DNA of 64,000 bases from Saccharibacillus sp. O23 (lineage in GTDB: Bacteria; Bacillota; Bacilli; Paenibacillales; Paenibacillaceae). Below are positions 1 through 10,342 of this stretch, piece by piece. The translations under genes were made by a program, and so were the position numbers. Location of the stretch: the NCBI RefSeq assembly GCF_002205895.1, contig NZ_NJDE01000024.1, forward strand, positions 37,712-101,711, written 5' to 3'. The notes under the pieces were generated by a model. That model saw only the letters and a list, made by a program, of their open reading frames with translations, made no database searches and was not told where the DNA came from. How positions within the stretch are numbered: position 1 is the first letter of the stretch; the number at the start of each line of letters is the position of its first letter.

Positions 1-1
1 G

Positions 2-442
2 AAACTGCTCACCGTGGCCGGCGCGCTGGCTCTGTCTCAATTGTTGTTCTCGGTCGGACTGCTGATCGTGGGCGCGGTCAAAGGCTTCGATCTCGGAAGC
101 GTGCCGTGGGACGTGCTGTCTGCCCGATTGATCGGCGGATTCGTGGCTTGCCTGCCGCTCGCGGCGCTGCAATTGTTCGTCTCGACGATGTGGAGCAGCT
201 TCGCCGCGCCGCTCGTACTGAACATGATCTTTACCGTGCCGAATATCCTGATCGCCAATTCCGCGACTTTCGGTCCTTATTATCCGTGGGTGCAGCCGCT
301 GCTGGCGATGCTTCCGAGCGGCGGAGGTTACGATTTCGGAGCCTTTTCGCTGCCGTTCGAGAATCTGATGATCACGGTCGGAGGAAGCTTCGTGCTGTTC
401 TTGGCCGCGGGACTGATTTATTTCGTAAGGAAACCGGTATAA
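2..442 (+). CDS. ABC-2 type transporter permease, C-terminal part (partial)
   Basis: The reading frame is open to the left edge, so only the C-terminal 146 or so residues are present and the true start lies outside the window. The visible part is very hydrophobic and has about four membrane segments, including one starting LSQLLFSVGLL, one around GGFVACLPLAAL and a last one just before the terminal RKPV. The SMWSSFAAPLVLNMIF stretch and overall pattern resemble ABC-2 permeases of the lantibiotic-immunity/bacitracin-resistance type, which pair with a separate ATPase subunit to move a hydrophobic compound across or out of the membrane. The ATPase would be expected just upstream. The substrate cannot be judged from this fragment, and the family call is by general appearance only. 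Confidence 0.6.
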   Translation, partial: KLLTVAGALALSQLLFSVGLLIVGAVKGFDLGSVPWDVLSARLIGGFVACLPLAALQLFVSTMWSSFAAPLVLNMIFTVPNILIANSATFGPYYPWVQPLLAMLPSGGGYDFGAFSLPFENLMITVGGSFVLFLAAGLIYFVRKPV

Positions 443-670
443 GGGCCCAAACGTATGATAAACGGACATATAAAAAACACAAGTCGAACGCATAATAGGA
501 CTTGAAAAGAAAACGCAGGGGAAATTCGTCGGGATTCGTCCATAAGGATGAGCGAAAGCAGGACTTTATCCGATATAAGGTTCAGAAGGAAAAAATATGT
601 TCAAGCGGGGACCTCATCGAATCCAACTATCGTGCTCCCGCTGCGTTTATAGCATAAGGAGGCGTAATTC

Positions 671-1027
671 ATGATTCGAGAAGGGATAACCAAACGGGCA
701 GCGGTCGCGGCGTTCGCCGCCGCGCTGCTGATTACGGGAACGACGAGTCAGGCGTCCGCATCGGAAGCGGAGATGTCGGGAACCTACGCGGTCGTCGAAG
801 GAGCGGTTCCCGCCGCTGTGCAGACGGCGGCCGCGGAGACGCAGACGCTTCGCGCGGCGAACGGCGAGATCGTCGGCGAAGAAGCGAGCATCGCGAATCT
901 GTTGGAATCGAACGGTGCCGAAGGCAAAGGATTTTCGGTATTCTGCATCTCGCTCGCCGTCTCGCTGGCTCTGATGCTCGGCATCTTCGGATTGACGCTG
1001 CGCAGAAAGAAGCATCGCGGACATTGA
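671..1027 (+). CDS. Small exported, membrane-anchored protein of unknown function
   Basis: This 118-residue protein has an AAGGAGG ribosome binding site 8 bases before the ATG. Its N-terminus is a typical signal peptide: a basic start, a hydrophobic core of about 15 residues and a likely cleavage after ASA near residue 31. The middle 60 residues are Ala/Glu/Val-rich with no motif I recognise. A second hydrophobic segment near residues 93-112 is followed by RRKKHRGH, so the protein is probably an extracytoplasmic stub tethered by a C-terminal helix with a basic cytoplasmic tail, similar in layout to a sortase-type tail but without an LPXTG motif. It stands alone, followed directly by a terminator. 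The function is unknown. Confidence 0.7.
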   Translation: MIREGITKRAAVAAFAAALLITGTTSQASASEAEMSGTYAVVEGAVPAAVQTAAAETQTLRAANGEIVGEEASIANLLESNGAEGKGFSVFCISLAVSLALMLGIFGLTLRRKKHRGH

Positions 1028-1048
1028 GCGGAAGACAGCCGCATTCAC

Positions 1049-1100
1049 GCAAAAAAGCCCCGAACTCGGCATGAGACTGCCGAACATTCGGGGCTTTTTG
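1049..1100. terminator. Bidirectional Rho-independent terminator
   Basis: The arms AAAGCCCCGAA and TTCGGGGCTTT flank a short loop and carry A and T runs at both ends, so the hairpin can stop both the plus-strand small gene and the convergent lactate dehydrogenase gene. Confidence 0.85.
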
Positions 1101-1117
1101 CTATGGACGAGAAGCGA

Positions 1118-2083
1118 TTAACCGACAGCAGGCGCTTGAGCGACGACGTCGAGACCTGCGCGAATGATCTCGCAAGAACGTTCGAACGAACTTTTTTCGT
1201 CGTCGCTCAGATTGAATTCGATCAGTTCTTCGATGCCGTCCGCTCCGATGATGGCCGGCACGCCGACGCAGACGTCGCGCTGGCCGTATTCGCCGTCCAG
1301 AATCGCCGAGACCGCGATGATCCGGTGATCGTCGTTCAAGATGGAACGGGTGATATAGGCGATCGCGCTGCCGATGCCGAACTGGGTCGAGCCTTTGCGG
1401 GTGAAGATTTCCCAACCGGCGTCTTTGGTCTTGCGGGCGATATCTTGAAGATCCAGATTCGGGAAACGCAGCTTATGCTCTTCCGCGATATGCAGAATCG
1501 GCTTGCCGCCGATGGTGACATGCGACCAAGCGACGAACTGCGACTCGCCGTGCTCGCCCATCGCATAACCGTGAACGCTGCGCGGATCGACTTGGAACAC
1601 GTCGGCCAGCAGCGTCTTGAGGCGGGCGGAGTCGATCGAAGTGCCCGTGCCGATCACCCGGTGGCGCGGCAGTCCCGAGACTTGGGCGGTGATATGCGTG
1701 ACCACGTCGACCGGATTGGCCGCGACGACGAAGATGCCGTCGAATCCGCTCTCCATGACGGAAGTCGTCACTTCGCGCGTGATCGCCGCCGCGTCGGCGA
1801 TGATGTCCATGCGCGTCTGTCCGGCTTTGACGTTGGCTCCGGCCGTCATCACCACGATGTCCGCATCCGCGCAGTCCGCGTAATGTCCGGCGCGCACGCG
1901 CGTCCGCGTGGAGGTGAAGTCCGCGCAGTGGGACAGATCCAGCGCTTGCGCGAGCGCGTGTTCATGGTTGCGGCTGACGATGACGATCTCGTCGCAGATC
2001 GATTGGTTAATCATGGCGTAAGCGCAGCTCGATCCGACCAGACCCGATCCGATAATCGCGACTTTTCGATTTTTTCTGCCCAT
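1118..2083 (-). CDS. ldh: L-lactate dehydrogenase
   Basis: NADH-dependent reduction of pyruvate to L-lactate in the cytosol, which regenerates NAD during fermentative growth. The 321-residue length fits the family. The Rossmann motif GSGLVGSS lies near residue 13, and the active-site loop region [12 protein letters not shown] carries the catalytic Arg. The NP(V/A)D segment, the substrate-binding Arg in DSARL and the catalytic His in MGEHGESQF are all present, which separates it from a broken copy. I chose the second ATG (2083) because AGGGAG lies 7 bases upstream; the first in-frame ATG at 2101 has no comparable site. Malate dehydrogenase is the main alternative, but the EHGES motif and overall pattern favour LDH. 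It is transcribed alone and divergently from the oxidoreductase gene. Confidence 0.93.
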   Translation of the reverse strand: MGRKNRKVAIIGSGLVGSSCAYAMINQSICDEIVIVSRNHEHALAQALDLSHCADFTSTRTRVRAGHYADCADADIVVMTAGANVKAGQTRMDIIADAAAITREVTTSVMESGFDGIFVVAANPVDVVTHITAQVSGLPRHRVIGTGTSIDSARLKTLLADVFQVDPRSVHGYAMGEHGESQFVAWSHVTIGGKPILHIAEEHKLRFPNLDLQDIARKTKDAGWEIFTRKGSTQFGIGSAIAYITRSILNDDHRIIAVSAILDGEYGQRDVCVGVPAIIGADGIEELIEFNLSDDEKSSFERSCEIIRAGLDVVAQAPAVG

Positions 2084-2408
2084 GTTCGCACTCCCTGTCA
2101 TCAGAAATTTGTATCACTTTATATAAGAGTGAAAGAAATTATCGTTTACATGCTTACATGAAAAAATATAGAAACTTTTAACCTTTTTCATTTTAACGGA
2201 AAAAAGAACGGTTGTCAGCTTAAAAATCGGCGAATATGTTACGATACATGACATGTTTGTCGATCCGAAGAACGCAGATGACAGAGAACAGAACAACGGC
2301 GCAAAAACGAGCGAGCTGAGCGGATCGGCCGCGAACGGGTAAAAAGATGAAGGAAGCGCGATGAAAGAGTAGGATAGAAAGACAAACTTAGCGGAGGTGC
2401 AAGATCGA
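2084..2408. promoter_or_regulatory. Divergent ldh / oxidoreductase promoter region
   Basis: This AT-rich spacer separates the two divergent genes. For the plus-strand gene I see a plausible sigma-A promoter, TTGTCA at 2212-2217 and TATGTT at 2235-2240 with a 17-base spacer. Toward ldh there is an inverted repeat TCACT-N9-AGTGA at 2114-2132 over a TATATA core; it has the opposite polarity to a Rex site, so it is not called as one. Two TTACATG direct repeats lie near 2146-2160. Confidence 0.45.
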
Positions 2409-3407
2409 ATGACGCAAAAACAAAAATTCGTATTGGCGAGCCGTCCGAAAGGCGCGCCTACGCCCGAAAACTTCGAACTCAAAACGGAAGAACTCGGATC
2501 GCCGAGCGAAGGCGAGATCGCGGTCGAGACCTTGTATCTGTCGGTCGACCCTTATATGCGCGGCCGGATGAAAGACGCCAAGTCTTATTCCAAACCTTTT
2601 GAAATTGGCGGCGTCATCACGGGCGGATCGGTCGGACGCGTGATCGAAAGCCGTCACGAACGCTACAAAGAAGGCGATATCGTCCTCGGCGGTTGGGGTT
2701 GGCAGACGCACGCGATCCTTAAAGGCGAAGAAGCGAATCCGGTCGATCCGGACTTGGCTCCGATCCAGACGGCGCTCGGCGTGCTGGGCATGACGGGCAT
2801 GACCGCTTACTTCGGCCTGCTGGATATCGGCCAGCCGAAACCGGGCGAGACGGTCGTCGTCTCCGGCGCGGGCGGAGCGGTCGGCATGATCGTCGGCCAG
2901 ATCGCGAAGATCAAAGGCGCGCGGGCCGTCGGCATCTCCGGTTCGGAAGAGAAAAACCGCTACCTGCTCGAAGAACTCGGGTTCGACGCGGTCATCAACT
3001 ACAAGACGGAGAATGTCAAAGAAGCGCTGGAGAAAGCTTGCCCGGACGGCGTGGACGTGTATTTCGACAACGTCGGCGGCACGATCAGCGATGCGGTGCT
3101 CGAGCAGTTGAATCCGAACGCGCGAATTCCGCTCTGCGGACAGATTTCTCTCTATAATGAAGAGAATCCCGAACCGGGCCCGCGTTTCCTTCCGCTGCTG
3201 CTGACCCGTACGGCTCTGGTCAAAGGATTCTTGGTCGGTCAATACGCGGAACGTTACGGCGAAGCGGTTCCCGAGATGGCCAAATGGCTGCAAGAAGGCA
3301 AATTGAAATACCGCGAGAACATTATCGAAGGATTCGAACGCACGCCGGAAGCGTTTATCGGGCTGTTCAGCGGCGAGAATCTGGGCAAGCAGTTGGTTAA
3401 GGCGTAA
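2409..3407 (+). CDS. NADP-dependent medium-chain oxidoreductase (YfmJ/CurA type)
   Basis: A cytosolic zinc-independent MDR-family enzyme that reduces activated alkenes or alkenals with NADPH; the family includes leukotriene B4 12-hydroxydehydrogenase, curcumin reductase CurA and B. subtilis YfmJ. The 332 residues match the family. Diagnostic features are the VDPYMRGRM segment near residue 45, the nucleotide-binding turn SGAGGAVG near 155, and the YFDNVGG motif near 220. Zinc-ligand cysteines of alcohol dehydrogenases are absent. The ATG at 2409 is chosen because GGAGG ends 11 bases upstream; the GTG at 2397 sits inside that site. Physiological substrate is not evident; a role in detoxifying reactive carbonyls is inference from the family. 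Confidence 0.88.
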   Translation: MTQKQKFVLASRPKGAPTPENFELKTEELGSPSEGEIAVETLYLSVDPYMRGRMKDAKSYSKPFEIGGVITGGSVGRVIESRHERYKEGDIVLGGWGWQTHAILKGEEANPVDPDLAPIQTALGVLGMTGMTAYFGLLDIGQPKPGETVVVSGAGGAVGMIVGQIAKIKGARAVGISGSEEKNRYLLEELGFDAVINYKTENVKEALEKACPDGVDVYFDNVGGTISDAVLEQLNPNARIPLCGQISLYNEENPEPGPRFLPLLLTRTALVKGFLVGQYAERYGEAVPEMAKWLQEGKLKYRENIIEGFERTPEAFIGLFSGENLGKQLVKA

Positions 3408-3521
3408 AAAGAACAAACGGCTCGGACCGCGGAAAAACGATCGGATGCGGTCGCTGCAAAAGCAGGCATATCGATCGACGAAGCGAGGTTCGAACGCTGC
3501 ACGGCGGCACAATAGATCACG

Positions 3522-3560
3522 AAAAAGCAGCTTGTCCGCTATCGGACAAGCTGCTTTTTT
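3522..3560. terminator. Bidirectional Rho-independent terminator
   Basis: The arms AAAGCAGCTTGTCCG and CGGACAAGCTGCTTT pair perfectly around an ATCT-like loop and have A and T runs at the two ends. It separates the convergent oxidoreductase and hexosaminidase genes. Confidence 0.9.
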
Positions 3561-3650
3561 GATGCGTTTTATTCGGACGATGCGCGTAGACTTGCGGAAA
3601 AGCACCGGAAGCGGCGAGTTCGTTCGTTATGAGATGGCCGATGTCGAACA

Positions 3651-5561
3651 TCATTTGGCCGACAAATATTTCTGCTTCAACGCGACGATGCGCGCGGCGC
3701 TCTCGTCGATGCGCTGCTCGCTGATCTGACCGGATTCGACCGCTTTCTTGATCGCTCGGATCGTCTCGATCGCGTTATCCGCGCCGTGCGCGACCAGCAC
3801 GATATCGCTGCCCGCTTGAACGGAACGGACGGCCGCGTCGCCGAGTCCGTAGTTCTCGGCAATCGCGCCCATCGTCATATCGTCGGTCATCACCACGCCT
3901 TCGAACCCGAGTTTGCCGCGCAGCAAGTCGGTGATGACGGCTTTCGACATCGAAGACGGATACTTCCCGTCCAGCTTCGGCAGCAGGATATGCGCGATCA
4001 TGACGACGTCCGCGCCGTCCGCGATCGCCTTCTTGAACGGGATCAATTCCAGCTTCTCCAATTGGGCGAGGCTCTTGTTCACGACCGGAAGCGCGATATG
4101 CGAATCGACGGAAGTGTCGCCGTGTCCCGGGAAATGCTTGACCACCGGAATGATCTGCTTGGATTCCAGCCCTTCCATCACGGGCAGGGCGATCTTCGAG
4201 ACCCGGTTCGCGTCGCTGCCGAACGAGCGGTCGCCGATCACCGGGTTATCCGGGTTGCTGTTCACGTCCAGCACCGGCGCATAATCGAGATTGAAGCCCT
4301 GCGAGCGAAGCTGCTCGCCCAGCTGTTCGCCGATCGACCGGGCGTAAGCCGGATCGTTCTTCGCGCCGATCGCGGCGGCGGTAGGCACTTTGTCGACGCC
4401 TTTGAGCCGGGCGACGCGGCCGCCTTCCTGATCGACGCTGACGAAGAGCGGCAGATCGCCGCGCGGATTCGCGGCTCGGACTTCGGCGGCGAACTGCTTG
4501 GTCTGCGCCGCCGAGCGGATATTGTCGGCGTAGAAGATCACGCCGCCGACGCCGTAATCGCGGATCAGGGCGCGGTCGGCTTCGCGCAGCGAAGTGCCTT
4601 CGAGGCCGGCGATCACCATCTGGCCGATCTTCTGGTCGAGCGTCATGCCGGCGAGCAGGTCGTCGGCCGCGCCGTTCGGCGTCGAAGTTTCGCTGTCCGG
4701 CGTCGACGGCTCCGCGGGAGCCTGCGGCGAGGCGGACGGACTCGAAGACGGAGCGTTCGGCGAAGTCTGGCCTGCGGCGCTGCCGCCATCGCCCGCTTGC
4801 GCGCTCTCCGTCCGAACGGGACCGATCAGCGAGAGATGATCGAGCGCCGGGTTGTCGCGATTCTCGTCTTTGCTGCCGGAGCCGCTGCCTGCGGCGGCGC
4901 TTGCGCCGGAAGTCGGCAGCGGACCGGACAGAATCCAGCGCAGCGTATAGCCGTTCGGCAGCTTGTAGCCGAGGATCGCTTGATCCACGTCGTTGTCCCG
5001 GTACGATTTGACGCTGTCGGCATCGCCCAGCTTATCGACGATGTCGCGGTAACGGATCTCTTGCAGATCGTCGCGATCCGAACGCAGATCGACGACGATG
5101 CCTTTCTTGTAGCCGACGGTGGCATCCTGCGCCGGGTAATCGGCATAGACGGAACCGCCGCTTTGCGACGTCCGCTTCGGTGCCTGCCACAGCGATTCGA
5201 CTTCTTGTTCGCGGGTGAGTCCTACGACGAAGTCCGAGCCTTCGATCTTGCCCTGCTTCGCCAGCGCCGCGATCGCGGCCACGCGGTCCGCCGCCGAAGC
5301 GTTCGCGGTCTCGTCCGCGGCGGAATCTTGCGCGCCGCTCGTAGCCGGATCTTGTTCGGCCGAATTCTGGGTCGCGTTCTGCTGAGCCGGAGAATCCGCG
5401 GACTGCGGCTCGGACGTACGGTCCGACGGGTTAAGAATCAGAAAAATGCCTGCGACGATCAGCGCCAGCAGGATGCCGCATACGGCGAACCAAGTTCCGG
5501 TAAATTTACGGTTCGAACGGTTCTTGCGGGAATGTCGGGTACTGCGGGCGGTACGGGGCAT
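3651..5561 (-). CDS. Membrane-anchored DUF4309 / GH3 beta-N-acetylhexosaminidase fusion
   Basis: The protein is 636 residues. A basic N-terminus is followed by one membrane helix (about 23-44), so the rest is extracytoplasmic. After a Ser/Ala/Gln-rich linker, residues 95-248 resemble DUF4309 as in B. subtilis YjgB (AKQGKI start, YKKG, NPALDHL end). A second Pro/Ser linker leads to a complete GH3 domain at 301-636. That domain has the NagZ marks KHFPGHGDTSVDSH, carrying the His/Asp acid-base pair, and VVMTDDMTMGA with the nucleophile Asp at 560 or 561. GH3 NagZ enzymes remove terminal N-acetylglucosamine, for example in muropeptide recycling. The DUF4309 role is unknown; a wall-binding or regulatory part is a guess. 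AAAGGAG lies 10 bases before the ATG. Confidence 0.87.
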   Translation of the reverse strand: MPRTARSTRHSRKNRSNRKFTGTWFAVCGILLALIVAGIFLILNPSDRTSEPQSADSPAQQNATQNSAEQDPATSGAQDSAADETANASAADRVAAIAALAKQGKIEGSDFVVGLTREQEVESLWQAPKRTSQSGGSVYADYPAQDATVGYKKGIVVDLRSDRDDLQEIRYRDIVDKLGDADSVKSYRDNDVDQAILGYKLPNGYTLRWILSGPLPTSGASAAAGSGSGSKDENRDNPALDHLSLIGPVRTESAQAGDGGSAAGQTSPNAPSSSPSASPQAPAEPSTPDSETSTPNGAADDLLAGMTLDQKIGQMVIAGLEGTSLREADRALIRDYGVGGVIFYADNIRSAAQTKQFAAEVRAANPRGDLPLFVSVDQEGGRVARLKGVDKVPTAAAIGAKNDPAYARSIGEQLGEQLRSQGFNLDYAPVLDVNSNPDNPVIGDRSFGSDANRVSKIALPVMEGLESKQIIPVVKHFPGHGDTSVDSHIALPVVNKSLAQLEKLELIPFKKAIADGADVVMIAHILLPKLDGKYPSSMSKAVITDLLRGKLGFEGVVMTDDMTMGAIAENYGLGDAAVRSVQAGSDIVLVAHGADNAIETIRAIKKAVESGQISEQRIDESAARIVALKQKYLSAK

Positions 5562-5755
5562 AGCTATAGTGCTCCTTTCGATGAAGCGGATAAAATTCGA
5601 ATAAGCGAAGCTTGAGCGCTGCGATATCGTTGACGTCGCGAAGCGGCGAATGGTTGCACGGGCGGAAGACGCAGAGCGGAAAATCCGATCGCGAACCCAA
5701 CATACCCGGAAATACGATTCCGATCTGATCGGATTCGGCGGACCGATCTCTTCCG

Positions 5756-8597
<2,842 letters not shown>

Positions 8598-8637
8598 GAC
8601 GCTTCAAGCGCCTTGCGTCACGAACTGCATAAAGCGA

Positions 8638-8666
8638 AGCCGCCGGATCTTGTCCGGCGGCTTTTT
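8638..8666 (+). terminator. Rho-independent terminator after the glucosidase
   Basis: The arms GCCGCCGGA and TCCGGCGGC are followed by five T residues, 40 bases after the glucosidase stop. Confidence 0.88.
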
Positions 8667-8822
8667 CGCGTCTTGTTCGATAAGCGGCGATGAAACGAAA
8701 AAAGACGTCTCCCGAAAGGAAGGCGTCCTGAAGCCGCGTTCGAAAGTCGCGCAGGCTGTAAAAGAGAGTCGACTCGGAGAACAGTTCGTTTCCGTAAGCT
8801 CGCGAAGGGCTTAGGTAACGCT

Positions 8823-9016
8823 CTAAAGGATCGTAGATTCGTTAGAACCGCCAAACAACCCTTTTCGAAATTCTAACGGATCGTCGATTCCTTAGCCGTC
8901 CGATTGCCCTCTTTTCCGGACGAAAACCCGCCTATTTTCATTCTAAGCGTCATCTGGTTCCGTTAGAATTTCAAAACTGTTCGAAATGCCCGCTAAGCGT
9001 CACCTCGATCCGTTAG
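8823..9016. repeat. Array of four degenerate dyad repeats (CTAA...TTAG type)
   Basis: Four 23-24 bp units start at 8823, 8873, 8943 and 8993. Each begins CTAA and ends TTAG, with a related GATCGT/GTCATC core, and each is an imperfect palindrome. The start-to-start spacing is 50, 70 and 50 bp. The gene-free stretch 8598-9190 holds only this array and the two flanking terminators; I see no coding frame of normal composition in it. It is not a CRISPR: the units diverge and the spacers are not uniform. Confidence 0.6.
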
Positions 9017-9080
9017 AAACCGAAGGTCGATCTCACCGATCTTTTCGCGAAAAGGCATGGACTGTCGAGAATTTTTCGAT

Positions 9081-9115
9081 AAAAAGGACGCCTCCTCTAC
9101 GGGAGCCGTCCTTTT
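9081..9115 (-). terminator. Terminator for the CcdC-like gene
   Basis: AAAAAGGACG pairs with CGTCCTTTT around an inner CTCC/GGAG stem. The T-run on the minus strand fits termination of the gene ending at 9191. Confidence 0.75.
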
Positions 9116-9190
9116 CGTTACCGCCCTTCGGCGATCAACCGCCGCAGCAGTTCTGTGCTGGCGGCGTCTTTGCCGCGTCTGGGGCGGCCG

Positions 9191-9742
9191 CTACGCTTTC
9201 GCCGCTCCGCTCTCCGTCTCGCCGCCGGCCGAACCGCCCGTCATGCGTTTGAAACGCAGCAGCATGTTCAAGCGCCAATGCAGGATCATGCCGAAAGCGA
9301 GGATAAAGAACACGCCGCCGGTCTGCGGCAGGGTGACGAAGCGTTCCACATACCCGTGCAGCGCGAGGCGGATCGCGATCAGCACGACGAGAATGACCAA
9401 GAACGCTTTGGAACGTCTGACGAACAGATCGCTGCCGACCTGCTCGAATTTGGTGCCGAGAATCAGCGGGTAAGCGAACAAGAACCAGCCGACCAGGAAG
9501 GCCGAGAGCGCGCCGATCCACGGGATCTGGATATCGCGGATCACGAACATGAAGAAGCCGGTCGCCATGCCGATCGGCGGCATCATGATCTTGCGGGCGC
9601 TAAGCGGCCGTTTGCTGGCTTTCATCCGCATGAACAGCGCCATGAACGCCATTCCGGCGAAGAACAAAGTGAACAATACGCTGAGCAGAATGGGATTCAA
9701 CGAAAAAAAGCGATCGAAGATCGAGTTGATCCAGTCTATCAT
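9191..9742 (-). CDS. CcdC-family membrane protein (DUF1453)
   Basis: A 183-residue integral membrane protein with four or five hydrophobic segments. The segment RMKASKRPLSARKIMMPP after the first helix and the RRSKAFL and FWILAFGMI-like parts (here FFILAFGMI) resemble the CcdC/YneJ family of B. subtilis, which is encoded beside the cytochrome c maturation gene ccdA and the CheY-like gene ccdB. Here a CheY-like gene also lies next door, but divergently and as part of a different operon. No biochemical role is established for the family. The C-terminal Gly/Ala-rich tail is not conserved in my memory of the family. The ATG has AGAGG upstream. Confidence 0.72.
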   Translation of the reverse strand: MIDWINSIFDRFFSLNPILLSVLFTLFFAGMAFMALFMRMKASKRPLSARKIMMPPIGMATGFFMFVIRDIQIPWIGALSAFLVGWFLFAYPLILGTKFEQVGSDLFVRRSKAFLVILVVLIAIRLALHGYVERFVTLPQTGGVFFILAFGMILHWRLNMLLRFKRMTGGSAGGETESGAAKA

Positions 9743-9958
9743 CTATAGGCCTCTTCTCTGTAAGGAATCGAAAAACGCGCCGAACGGTCTGTTCGAACGT
9801 CGCGGCGGCGATTTCAGTATACCACAAGGTGCCCCTCCTTTTTAAAGCGCCCGGGCGCGAAGCCGCCATTTTAGGGTAAGATTAAGATAAGATAGAGAAT
9901 GGAAACAAATCCCGACGGCTTCCAGCCGTGGAATCTTTCACCGAACGGAGTGGCCGAG

Positions 9959-10342
9959 ATGCCTAACAAAAAAATTCTGATTGCTGAAGACGAAATGGTG
10001 CTGCGGTTTTTGCTGACGGAAACGCTCGAGGACGAAGGCTACGACATCGACGAAGCGGAAGACGGAAAGCTCGCGATGGACAGTCTGCGTTACGGCGACT
10101 ACGATCTGATCATTCTCGACTACATGATGCCCGAAGCGACAGGGATCGAAGTCTGCCGCTGGCTGCGCAGCGAAGGCGGCGTCAACGCGAACAAACCCGT
10201 GATTCTGCTGACGGCGAAAGCCGAAGAGAAAGATCGGAATCTGGCGATGCAGGTCGGGGTGTCCAAATTCATCTCCAAGCCTTTTAGTCCGATGGAACTG
10301 GCCGACGTCGTGCGCGATCTGGTCGAAGGCGGCGTTTTATGA
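9959..10342 (+). CDS. CheY-like single-domain response regulator
   Basis: A 127-residue receiver domain with no output domain. The acidic pair is in AEDE (residues 9-12), the phosphoacceptor is Asp54 in LIILDYMMPE, the conserved Thr is in LLTAKA, and the Lys is in SKFISKPFSP. ATG 9959 is selected because GGAG lies about 10 bases upstream and the receiver fold starts here; the in-frame ATG at 9899 would add 20 residues foreign to the fold. The stop overlaps the next start (ATGA), so it is translationally coupled to the hybrid histidine kinase. It is the first gene of the phosphorelay/glycan operon and probably accepts or shuttles phosphate from that kinase. Confidence 0.9.
   Translation: MPNKKILIAEDEMVLRFLLTETLEDEGYDIDEAEDGKLAMDSLRYGDYDLIILDYMMPEATGIEVCRWLRSEGGVNANKPVILLTAKAEEKDRNLAMQVGVSKFISKPFSPMELADVVRDLVEGGVL

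Noticed and set aside
2114..2132. Rex-type redox operator upstream of ldh
   Set aside because: The inverted repeat is TCACT...AGTGA, the opposite polarity of the Rex consensus (GTGA...TCAC).
1103..2161. Long plus-strand open frame over the lactate dehydrogenase gene
   Set aside because: It is antisense to a clear LDH with intact active site and has the Arg/Asp-rich composition typical of reversed high-GC genes.
3786..5615. 609-residue plus-strand frame opposite the hexosaminidase
   Set aside because: Antisense to a gene with recognised DUF4309 and GH3 motifs; no family features of its own.
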